Positions 1-5,420 of a stretch of 6,138 nt of DNA are shown here, one piece after another. The DNA is from an uncultured Streptococcus sp. (GTDB taxonomy: Bacteria; Bacillota; Bacilli; Lactobacillales; Streptococcaceae), in the NCBI GenBank assembly GCA_902479835.1, contig CABSQC010000068.1:1-6138 (forward strand), in the 5' to 3' direction. Numbering within the stretch: position 1 is the stretch's first letter; every line of letters starts with the position of its first letter. Both the position numbers and the translations under genes were made by a program. Under the pieces are notes generated by a model. It was not told the DNA's origin. It saw only the letters and a list, made by a program, of their open reading frames with translations, and did no database searches.

Positions 1-157
1 TAATTCGTTAGAATTCGATTTCGTCGTCCCACCTCCGCACAGTTGAGTAGGGCTGTAAAAGCTGATGAAATCAGCGTAGTAGAGCCCACTCAACCACTGC
101 GTCTTGCTCGACAATCCAAAAACAATTGAGAGGCTAGGACTTTTGTCCCAGCCTCCT
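1..157. repeat. Hairpin-rich intergenic element, left end cut off
   Basis: No credible coding frame is seen here. The stretch holds nested inverted repeats. An outer stem pairs 42-54 (GTTGAGTAGGGCT) with 83-94 (AGCCCACTCAAC), with a single bulged A at 49. Between them is a perfect 6-bp hairpin, GCTGAT/ATCAGC, at 61-66 and 70-75 with a GAA loop. A separate hairpin follows at 130-155. The segment resembles intergenic repeat cassettes that I recall recurring between genes in mitis-group streptococci, but that is memory and not a search result. The left boundary lies outside the window, so neither the full length nor any target duplication can be judged. It could also be an ordinary intergenic region with a structured RNA. 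Confidence 0.5.
130..155 (-). terminator. Hairpin terminator, probably for the regulator remnant
   Basis: GAGGCTAGGAC (130-140) pairs with GTCCCAGCCTC (145-155) around a TTTT loop: 10 pairs of 11, with one A·C mismatch at 136/149. Read on the minus strand, it begins three bases after the remnant's stop codon and runs into an interrupted T-rich tail (TCAATTGTTTTTGG). On the plus strand the tail is CTTTATTTCC, so it may work in both directions. The closeness to the minus-strand stop suggests it is that gene's own terminator. Confidence 0.6.
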
Positions 158-406
158 TTATTTCCTCCGCTCTGCATAGTCGACAAAATGGAACTTGTCT
201 AATTTGTGTCGGCTTTCTGTGAACTGGAATTGGCGTCCGTCTGCTAGGTGAACTTGGGAACGGACTGTCACCACGTGTTTGTCTTTTCCAAGATCCAGTA
301 AGATCTTATCGCGATTATCGATTGGTGAAATCAAGATTTCTTTCTTATTGGGTTGAAGTGTTTTTTTGAAAAATATTTTTGAAAGCGCTTGAAAATGCAA
401 AGTCAT
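158..406 (-). pseudogene. treR: 3' remnant of a GntR/UTRA regulator, probably treR
   Basis: This is an 82-codon minus-strand frame. Residues about 21-82 (DNA 158-346) look like the C-terminal half of a UTRA ligand-binding domain. The order is KKEI, then a DKILLDLGKDKHVV strand, a LADGRQFQF strand, and the tail TESRHKLDKFHFVDYAER. That tail closely resembles the SRHRLDKFRFVDFARR ending of trehalose operon repressors (TreR) as I remember them. In the family this domain senses trehalose-6-phosphate and sits behind an N-terminal winged-helix DNA-binding domain. TreR proteins are about 235-240 residues long, so roughly the first 170 residues, including the whole HTH, are missing. Residues 1-20 do not look like UTRA sequence, and a stop closes the frame upstream at 434-436. 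The only ATG (404-406) has no properly spaced SD, since AAGGGA directly abuts it. No frameshift or stop interrupts the kept part, so the loss may be recent. It could instead be the end of another UTRA-family regulator, or a small expressed ORF. Confidence 0.65.
379..393 (+). promoter_or_regulatory. cre (CcpA) site over the nuclease -35 box
   Basis: TTGAAAGCGCTTGAA fits the cre consensus WTGNAANCGNWNNCW at all fixed positions except the C near the right end (A at 392). The core GAAAGCGCTT is near-palindromic. It covers the -35 hexamer (389-394), where bound CcpA/HPr-Ser-P would be expected to block RNA polymerase. The inferred result is glucose repression of the nuclease. Confidence 0.7.
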
Positions 407-417
407 TCCCTTATAAT
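389..417 (+). promoter_or_regulatory. Sigma-A promoter of the wall-anchored nuclease
   Basis: The -35 is TTGAAA (389-394) and the -10 is a perfect TATAAT (412-417), separated by an ideal 17-bp spacer. Transcription should begin around 423-425, giving a leader of just under 30 nt before the ATG at 452. This placement rules out any start codon before about 423 and so fixes the choice of start for the nuclease. Confidence 0.85.
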
Positions 418-441
418 AAAAGAGGAAAACTTTTTAGGGAT

Positions 442-454
442 GGAGAAACGCATG
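442..454 (+). promoter_or_regulatory. Ribosome binding site that sets the nuclease start
   Basis: GGAG (442-445) lies six bases before the ATG at 452-454. The in-frame ATG at 440 has only AGGG touching it and no spaced SD. Translation from 452 also gives a canonical signal peptide beginning MRKNGKK. Confidence 0.75.
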
Positions 455-2764
455 AGAAAAAACGGTAAAAAGATTCGCCTACTGGGAGTAGCCGCCTTAT
501 TGGCTAGTCAGTTGGGGGTCTTTAGCAGTACCCTCACGGTAGTTGCAGACGAGACCACAGCTTCGACTTCAGAGCCAGCGCTAGTGACGAACACTAGTAG
601 TGAGGAGAGCTCGACAAATCATTCGACTTCCGCTACTACAACAACTCCAGAAGCTACGACGAGAGCTTCGAGTGATAGAGGAGAGATATCTAGCAGTTCC
701 TCGGAGGATACCGAAGAGAAAACGGTTAAGATTGGGGAGATTCAAGGGGAAGCGCAACGCTCTCCACTTGAAGGCCAAAAGGTAGCCATCAAAAATGCGG
801 TGGTGACCAAAACAGACCGCTATGGTTTTTATGCTCAAGATATTGAATCAGATGGTAATAGTCGGACTTCAGATGGGATTTATGTAGTTTCTAAATACAA
901 GGTCAAGGTCGGTGACAAGGTAAAAATCACCGGTACTGTCAAGGAAGGTTATATGGAAGAAGTCACCTTGGGAGCTGGGAAGACCTTTAAGGAACCGACG
1001 AATAGTTTAACGGTGACCATGTTGGTTGATGCTTGGATCACAAAAGACGGGACAGCCCCTCTTCCAGAAGCTGTGAATATCACTGCGGGGATGCCGGCAG
1101 AGGTGAAGACTAATCCAACTGCTTATGCTCCAGAAACCGATGCCCTCGATTATTGGGAAAGTCTGGAAGGCATGTTCACTGTGGTAAAGAAACCGCATGT
1201 TCTAGGTCCCCAGTATAAAGGAGATATCTATGTATTGGGAGAAGATTTTACAGGCCTTCCTTTAAACAATATTGGAGGTCTGAATCTACGGCCACATGCG
1301 CAAAATACAGCGACGATCCCGATTTATGTTGGTAATCAGTTTGTCGCAAAAGCCAAAGATTACTTTGCAGAAGATGTGACAGGAGTGGTGACTTATCGGA
1401 ATAGCTTTTATAAGGTAGAGCCCACTCAACAGTTGACAGTTCAAGATGGTGGCTTGCAGCGTCAAGCAGCTCAAACCCAACCAAGTGAGGACAAGCTGAC
1501 CATCGCTTCCTATAATATTGAAAATTTCTCGGCTAACAATGACAAAAATGAAACGCCAGAGGATAAGGTGACGCTGATTGCCAATTCCTTTATCCATGAA
1601 ATTCACAATCCGGATATTATCACTTTGATCGAAGTGCAGGACAATAATGGTAGTGTGGATGACGGGACGACCAGTGGTCTTGAAAGTGGACGCAAACTAG
1701 CCAATCGGATCAAGGAATTGGGTGGCAAGAGCTATGAGTATACGGAGGTTGCTCCAGTAGATGGCGCTGACGGAGGAAAGCCAGGTTCCAATATTCGCTT
1801 AGGAATTCTCTACAATCCAGAACGTGTGACCTTAGCCAAGAAAGAGGTAGCGACTAGCAACGAAGCAGCACAATTTGACAAGGGACACCTGGTTAAAAAT
1901 CCAGCTCGGATTGCCCCTAATGACCCATCGTTTAATCATACTCGCAAGTCTTTAGCTGTTGAGTTTGAATTCAAAGGTCAACCAGTTGTGGTGATTGCTA
2001 ATCACTTGAAATCAAAAATCGGAGATGATGCTATTTATGGGGCAAGCCAACCAGCAGTGGAACATACCTTGCCAACTCGTGAAGCACAAGCTAGTGTCAT
2101 CCATCAATTCGTCCAAGAAGGATTGAAGCAAAATCCGAAGACGACCTTCGTTTTGACGGGTGATTTTAATGATTACGATTTCTCAACCACAGCACAGATC
2201 CTTGCGGGCAATGAGCTAACCAACTTAATGTCCCAACATGATGCAGGTGATCGCTATTCTTATTTCTACCGTGGTAGCAATCAAGTATTGGATAACATTT
2301 TTATCTCAAACAACATGGCAACCAAAGCAAGGTTTGAACCAGTCCATATCAATGCTTCCTTTATGAAGGAACACGGTCGTGCATCAGACCATGATCCTGT
2401 CTTGGTCCAAATCGACTTTAGTGGAGCACAAACTCCAGGAACGCCGACGGATGATCAACAAGGGAATTCAGGCCAAGCAACGGAACAAACCAGCCCTTCT
2501 TCATCGAATACAGGAACTCAACTAGTCCCTCATCAGGAGCAAGCTAATGAACAAAAGAGTTCAACATCTGAAAGCAAAGAGAAGGGCAAAAACGAAGATG
2601 AGAAGCAAGAAGACAAGGAAGAGGCAGCAACAGAAACTAAGACACCAGGCAAACGGAAAATCCTTCCATCTACTGGACAAGAAACAAGCTATCTAGCTCT
2701 TTTTGGGGTGGCAGTAGCTACGATGAGTCTTGTCTGGTATAAGAAGAAAAGGATAACTCACTAA
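452..2764 (+). CDS. Cell-wall-anchored secreted nuclease (SWAN/SsnA/SpnA type)
   Basis: A 770-residue surface nuclease expected to cut extracellular DNA, including neutrophil-trap or biofilm DNA. Residues 1-32 are a signal peptide (basic MRKNGKK, hydrophobic core, probable cleavage at VVA/DE). Residues 33-90 are a Ser/Thr-rich spacer. Residues about 91-185 are an OB-fold like that of YhcR (VKIGEIQG start, GFYAQD, VKVGDKVKITGTV), and 185-346 probably hold further OB-type modules. Residues 347-656 are an endonuclease/exonuclease/phosphatase domain with its expected motifs: SYNIEN (353-358), metal-binding E394 in LIEVQDN, N517-H518 in ANHLKSK, D571 and N573 in TGDFND, D614 in QVLDNIF, and D646-H647 in SDHDPV. 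The catalytic set is complete, so it should be active. A polar, charged linker (658-736) leads to the sortase signal LPSTG (738-742), a membrane segment (747-763) and the tail KKKR. The frame stays open upstream to a TTG at 389, but that codon lies in the promoter. The gene stands alone between its own promoter and terminator. The overlapping cre predicts glucose repression. Homologues I know of are S. sanguinis SWAN, S. suis/S. gordonii SsnA and S. pyogenes SpnA; which symbol applies is not settled. Confidence 0.93.
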   Translation: MRKNGKKIRLLGVAALLASQLGVFSSTLTVVADETTASTSEPALVTNTSSEESSTNHSTSATTTTPEATTRASSDRGEISSSSSEDTEEKTVKIGEIQGEAQRSPLEGQKVAIKNAVVTKTDRYGFYAQDIESDGNSRTSDGIYVVSKYKVKVGDKVKITGTVKEGYMEEVTLGAGKTFKEPTNSLTVTMLVDAWITKDGTAPLPEAVNITAGMPAEVKTNPTAYAPETDALDYWESLEGMFTVVKKPHVLGPQYKGDIYVLGEDFTGLPLNNIGGLNLRPHAQNTATIPIYVGNQFVAKAKDYFAEDVTGVVTYRNSFYKVEPTQQLTVQDGGLQRQAAQTQPSEDKLTIASYNIENFSANNDKNETPEDKVTLIANSFIHEIHNPDIITLIEVQDNNGSVDDGTTSGLESGRKLANRIKELGGKSYEYTEVAPVDGADGGKPGSNIRLGILYNPERVTLAKKEVATSNEAAQFDKGHLVKNPARIAPNDPSFNHTRKSLAVEFEFKGQPVVVIANHLKSKIGDDAIYGASQPAVEHTLPTREAQASVIHQFVQEGLKQNPKTTFVLTGDFNDYDFSTTAQILAGNELTNLMSQHDAGDRYSYFYRGSNQVLDNIFISNNMATKARFEPVHINASFMKEHGRASDHDPVLVQIDFSGAQTPGTPTDDQQGNSGQATEQTSPSSSNTGTQLVPHQEQANEQKSSTSESKEKGKNEDEKQEDKEEAATETKTPGKRKILPSTGQETSYLALFGVAVATMSLVWYKKKRITH

Positions 2765-2785
2765 CGTTTTCTAAAAGAAAGATCT

Positions 2786-2813
2786 AAAAAAGGAGTCACT
2801 GGCTCCTTTTTTT
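2786..2813 (+). terminator. Terminator of the nuclease gene
   Basis: A 12-bp stem pairs 2786-2797 (AAAAAAGGAGTC) with 2801-2812, including one T·G wobble, around a three-base loop. It ends in an unbroken run of seven T. It begins 21 bases after the nuclease stop and closes that gene off from pflA. Confidence 0.9.
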
Positions 2814-2885
2814 CTTCTATTTTTCTCCTAAAATACAGGACAGATAGTCCCATATTGGAAACTGTACTAGGACAATGAAAAATTC

Positions 2886-2907
2886 TGAAAAGAACAGTTT
2901 CTTTTCA
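2886..2907. promoter_or_regulatory. 22-bp AT-rich palindrome upstream of pflA
   Basis: TGAAAAGAA (2886-2894) is a perfect inverted repeat of TTCTTTTCA (2899-2907) across a CAGT spacer. It ends about 18 bp upstream of the proposed pflA -35. It does not match Rex (TTGTGA-N-TCACAA) or a full cre. It could be an operator for an unidentified regulator or a chance feature of AT-rich DNA; there is no T-tract suited to a terminator. Confidence 0.3.
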
Positions 2908-2925
2908 AAAAAGAAGCTTAAACTC

Positions 2926-2953
2926 TTTAAAATAGATGGAATCGTGTTATAAT
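2926..2953 (+). promoter_or_regulatory. pflA promoter with extended -10
   Basis: TGTTATAAT (2945-2953) is a perfect extended -10. The -35 is weak (TTTAAA, 2926-2931, 16-bp spacer), as is common with a TG extension. Expected transcription start is about 2960, giving a leader of about 30 nt. SD AAGAGG (2978-2983) sits 7 bases before the ATG. Confidence 0.75.
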
Positions 2954-2959
2954 AAAGTC

Positions 2960-2974
2960 ATAAAACGTTTTCAA
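2960..2974 (-). promoter_or_regulatory. cre-like site at the pflA transcription start
   Basis: On the minus strand this reads TTGAAAACGTTTTAT. It matches WTGNAANCGNWNNCW except at the penultimate position (A for C), the same single departure as the nuclease cre. It begins seven bases downstream of the -10 and spans the expected start site, where CcpA binding usually represses. This would fit raised formate fermentation when glucose is low. Confidence 0.55.
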
Positions 2975-2990
2975 GAGAAGAGGTTCCTCA

Positions 2991-3785
2991 ATGGAAAATG
3001 AAACAGTTGACTATGGAAAAGTAACAGGAATGGTACACTCAACAGAAAGTTTTGGTGCAGTAGATGGGCCTGGGATCCGCTTTATTGTCTTCCTTCAAGG
3101 CTGTCAAATGCGGTGTCAATACTGCCACAATCCAGATACTTGGGCAATGGAAACCAACAAATCCCGTGAGCGGACGGTGGATGATGTCTTAGAAGAAGCC
3201 CTCCGTTATCGTGGATTTTGGGGCGAAAAAGGGGGAATCACTGTCAGTGGTGGAGAAGCCCTCTTGCAGATTGACTTCTTGATTGCACTTTTTACTAAGG
3301 CTCAAGAGTTGGGCATTCATTGTACCTTGGATACCTGTGCCCTTCCTTTCCGGAATACACCTCGTTATTTGGAAAAATTCGACCGCTTGATGGCGGTGAC
3401 AGACTTGGTGCTTCTTGATATCAAGGAAATCAATGATGAACGACACAAAATTGTGACCAGCCATACCAATAAAACGATCTTAGCTTGTGCTAAGTACTTG
3501 TCTGATATTGGAAAACCAGTCTGGATTCGCCATGTTTTGGTGCCAGGTTTGACGGACCGAGATGATGACTTGATCGAGCTTGGAAAATTTGTTAAGACCC
3601 TGAAAAATGTTGATAAATTTGAAATTCTCCCTTATCATACCATGGGGGAATTCAAATGGCGGGAGTTGGGCATTCCCTATAAATTGGAGGGTGTGAAACC
3701 ACCGACAAAAGAACGGGTTCAAAATGCAAAAGATTTGATGGAAACAGAAAGTTACCAAGATTACCTGAAACGGGTCAAAGGATAA
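2991..3785 (+). CDS. pflA: Pyruvate formate-lyase activating enzyme
   Basis: A radical-SAM enzyme of 264 residues, the usual streptococcal length. It uses a [4Fe-4S] cluster and S-adenosylmethionine to place the glycyl radical on pyruvate formate-lyase, letting cytosolic pyruvate and CoA become formate and acetyl-CoA under anaerobic conditions. The CxxxCxxC cluster motif is C38, C42, C45 within GCQMRCQYCHNPDTW, preceded by the activase signature VDGPGIR (24-30). The SAM-contacting GGE is at 87-89 in TVSGGEALLQ. A further core strand is LLDIKE (141-146), and the C-terminal HTMGEFKW (216-223) is typical of PflA. It starts at an ATG with SD AAGAGG seven bases upstream. It has its own promoter, cre-like site and terminator. 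No pfl structural gene is nearby, as is usual in streptococci, where pfl lies elsewhere. Nothing is broken or missing. Confidence 0.96.
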   Translation: MENETVDYGKVTGMVHSTESFGAVDGPGIRFIVFLQGCQMRCQYCHNPDTWAMETNKSRERTVDDVLEEALRYRGFWGEKGGITVSGGEALLQIDFLIALFTKAQELGIHCTLDTCALPFRNTPRYLEKFDRLMAVTDLVLLDIKEINDERHKIVTSHTNKTILACAKYLSDIGKPVWIRHVLVPGLTDRDDDLIELGKFVKTLKNVDKFEILPYHTMGEFKWRELGIPYKLEGVKPPTKERVQNAKDLMETESYQDYLKRVKG

Positions 3786-3792
3786 AACGTAT

Positions 3793-3820
3793 AGACAGTT
3801 GGGCCTTCCAGCTGTCTTTT
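3793..3820 (+). terminator. Terminator of pflA
   Basis: A 10-bp stem pairs AGACAGTTGG (3793-3802) with CCAGCTGTCT (3808-3817), including one T·G wobble. The loop is GCCTT, and the stem runs into TTTT. It starts seven bases after the pflA stop and makes pflA monocistronic. Confidence 0.88.
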
Positions 3821-3844
3821 CTATTGAAATGCACAACTATTCCC

Positions 3845-3873
3845 TTTCTTTAAATGGCAAAACGTGCTAAAAT
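3845..3873 (+). promoter_or_regulatory. ppaC promoter with extended -10
   Basis: TGCTAAAAT (3865-3873) is an extended -10 with one change from TATAAT. A poor -35, TTTCTT (3845-3850), sits at 17-bp spacing. The start site is expected near 3880, about 30 nt before the gene. SD AAAGAGG (3896-3902) lies seven bases before the ATG at 3910. Confidence 0.6.
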
Positions 3874-3909
3874 AGAGTGAATCTATAAATGAAATAAAGA
3901 GGTAGAAAC

Positions 3910-4845
3910 ATGTCAAAAATTCTCGTTTTTGGTCACCAAAATCCTGACTCAGATGCTATCGGCTCATCTGTAGCTTTTGCTTATCTTGCAAAAGAAGCTT
4001 ATGGTTTGGATACAGAAGCAGTGGCTCTTGGAACTCCAAATGAAGAAACAGCTTTCGTATTGGACTATTTTGGTGTGGAAGCACCACGCGTCATCACATC
4101 AGCTAAAGCAGAAGGTGCAGAACAAGTCATCTTGACGGACCACAATGAATTCCAACAATCTGTTTCAGATATTGCTGAAGTAGAAGTTTATGGTGTAGTG
4201 GATCACCACCGTGTGGCTAACTTCGAAACTGCTAGCCCACTTTACATGCGTTTGGAACCAGTTGGATCAGCATCTTCTATTGTATACCGCATGTTCAAAG
4301 AACACGGTGTAGCAGTGCCAAAAGAATTGGCAGGTTTGATGCTTTCAGGTTTGATTTCAGATACCCTTCTTTTGAAATCTCCAACGACACACCCATCTGA
4401 TAAAGTGATTGCACCTGAATTGGCAGAATTGGCTGGTGTCAACTTGGAAGAATACGGTCTTGCAATGCTCAAGGCTGGTACAAACTTGGCAAGCAAATCA
4501 GCAGAAGAATTGATCGACATCGATGCTAAGACTTTTGAATTGAACGGAAACAACGTTCGTGTGGCTCAAGTCAATACAGTTGATATTGCGGAAGTTTTGG
4601 AACGCCAAGCTGAAATTGAAGCAGCCATCCAAGCTGCAAATGCGGCTAACGGCTACTCTGACTTTGTTTTGATGATTACAGATATCGTCAACTCAAACTC
4701 AGAAATTTTGGCTCTTGGTGCCAACATGGACAAGGTAGAAGCAGCTTTCAACTTCAAACTTGAAAACAACCACGCTTTCCTTCCAGGTGCCGTTTCACGT
4801 AAGAAACAAGTGGTACCACAATTGACTGAAAGCTTTAATGCTTAA
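3910..4845 (+). CDS. ppaC: Manganese-dependent inorganic pyrophosphatase (family II)
   Basis: A 311-residue cytosolic enzyme that hydrolyses pyrophosphate to two phosphates, pulling DNA, RNA and protein synthesis and other activation reactions forward. It is full length and has the two-domain DHH/DHHA2 layout of the S. gordonii and S. mutans enzymes. Metal ligands are all visible: H9, D13 and D15 in [10 protein letters not shown]77 in ILTDHNE, H99 in VVDHHR (98-100 is the DHH motif), and D151 in GLISDT. The substrate-binding SRKKQ (296-300) closes the C-terminal domain after a linker around residue 190. It has no CBS or DRTGG insert, so it is the unregulated short form. Codon choice is narrow (GAA, GGT, CAA, GCT/GCA dominate), unlike the nuclease, and suggests high expression. 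The start is fixed by a well-spaced SD. The gene has its own promoter and terminator. Confidence 0.97.
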   Translation: MSKILVFGHQNPDSDAIGSSVAFAYLAKEAYGLDTEAVALGTPNEETAFVLDYFGVEAPRVITSAKAEGAEQVILTDHNEFQQSVSDIAEVEVYGVVDHHRVANFETASPLYMRLEPVGSASSIVYRMFKEHGVAVPKELAGLMLSGLISDTLLLKSPTTHPSDKVIAPELAELAGVNLEEYGLAMLKAGTNLASKSAEELIDIDAKTFELNGNNVRVAQVNTVDIAEVLERQAEIEAAIQAANAANGYSDFVLMITDIVNSNSEILALGANMDKVEAAFNFKLENNHAFLPGAVSRKKQVVPQLTESFNA

Positions 4846-4869
4846 TGATAAATGGGGAAAACCATCGTT

Positions 4870-4893
4870 AAAAGGAGTTTCGACTCCTTTTTT
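4870..4893 (+). terminator. ppaC terminator with TTCG tetraloop
   Basis: A 9-bp perfect stem (AAAAGGAGT, 4870-4878, with ACTCCTTTT, 4883-4891) is capped by a TTCG loop and followed by T to 4893. It lies only 14 bases before the next gene's ATG, so that gene's SD (4897-4901) follows the T-tract by three bases. Read-through must supply the downstream pair, unless a promoter lies within ppaC's 3' end. Confidence 0.88.
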
Positions 4894-4907
4894 GCTAGGA
4901 GAAGATC

Positions 4908-5420
4908 ATGTTAGAAAATGGCGATTTGATTTTTGTCAGTGAAAATACAGAAATGGGGCAGGCTATCCAGGCTTCTACAGGTAACTACAGTCACGTGGCT
5001 ATCTTTTTGGACGGTTCCATTTATCATGCTACGGTGGAAGGTGGCGTCCTGGTCCAGGCCCCTGAGGACTTCTTCGAAGCTGGAAAAGTCTATGACCTTT
5101 ATCGCTATCCGAAAATCGATCTCAAAGAGGTCAAAAAGTTGTCGGAAAACCTTTTAGGTTCTCCCTACAATGCTTCCTTTTATCCAGATGGAGATGGTTT
5201 CTATTGTTCCCAGTTTGTAGCAGCAATTCTTCCTATTTTTGATACCATTCCAATGAAGTTTGGAGAGGGAGAAGAAGAGATTAGTTCCTTTTGGAAAGCC
5301 TACTACAGAGAACTAGGACTAGCTGTACCTCTGAATCAACCCGGAACCAATCCGAGTCAGTTAGCCCAGTCTCCCCATCTACAGTTTAAAGAAAGGTATT
5401 TGGATGATTACAATCATTAA
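4908..5420 (+). CDS. YiiX-like permuted NlpC/P60 cysteine hydrolase
   Basis: A 170-residue protein with no signal peptide or membrane segment, so probably cytosolic. It opens with LENGDLIFV (2-10), typical of permuted papain-fold (YiiX/YebB-like, PF05708) proteins. In these the histidine precedes the cysteine. The likely catalytic residues are H29 in NYSHVAIF, E44 in ATVEGGV, and C100 in GFYCSQFV. The C-terminal PGTNPSQLAQS (145-155) is also usual for the group. Members are thought to act on amide or thioester bonds of peptides or lipids, but the substrate here is unknown. The start has AGGAG (4897-4901) six bases upstream. The gene begins right behind the ppaC terminator with no clear promoter, and its last 17 bases overlap the next gene, so the two are probably coupled in translation. 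The family call is firm; the biological job is not known. Confidence 0.85.
   Translation: MLENGDLIFVSENTEMGQAIQASTGNYSHVAIFLDGSIYHATVEGGVLVQAPEDFFEAGKVYDLYRYPKIDLKEVKKLSENLLGSPYNASFYPDGDGFYCSQFVAAILPIFDTIPMKFGEGEEEISSFWKAYYRELGLAVPLNQPGTNPSQLAQSPHLQFKERYLDDYNH

Noticed and set aside
1..157. CRISPR array or tRNA gene in the left non-coding stretch
   Set aside because: There are no regularly spaced direct repeats, and the hairpins do not form a cloverleaf with conserved T-loop or anticodon features.
541..720. Possible tandem repeat in the Ser/Thr-rich stretch
   Set aside because: The residues are biased toward Ser, Thr and Glu, but no unit recurs at fixed length. It is a low-complexity surface spacer.
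600..785. Arg-rich 61-codon plus-strand frame (and its minus-strand counterpart at 581-838)
   Set aside because: These are out-of-frame readings of the Ser/Thr-rich spacer of the nuclease. The basic composition is a by-product of the repetitive codons.
1286..1606. 106-codon minus-strand frame inside the nuclease gene
   Set aside because: It lies wholly opposite the conserved OB and nuclease coding sequence, shows no recognisable domain, and has no suitable SD or promoter.
2814..2885. Hidden small gene or riboswitch in the nuclease-pflA spacer
   Set aside because: No frame with an SD and start was found, and no recognisable riboswitch core was seen. Only scattered short GGAC/GTCC pairs occur.
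2925..2975. Rex operator for redox control of pflA
   Set aside because: No TTGTGA-type half sites in inverted orientation are present; the only dyads are the cre-like site and the palindrome at 2886-2907.
3480..3836. 118-codon minus-strand frame over the 3' end of pflA
   Set aside because: It is antisense to conserved PflA sequence and runs across the pflA terminator. The product is unlike any family I know, so it is a shadow frame.
4933..5157. 74-codon plus-strand frame inside the YiiX-like gene
   Set aside because: It overlaps the conserved H29 and E44 region in another frame and has no SD of its own.
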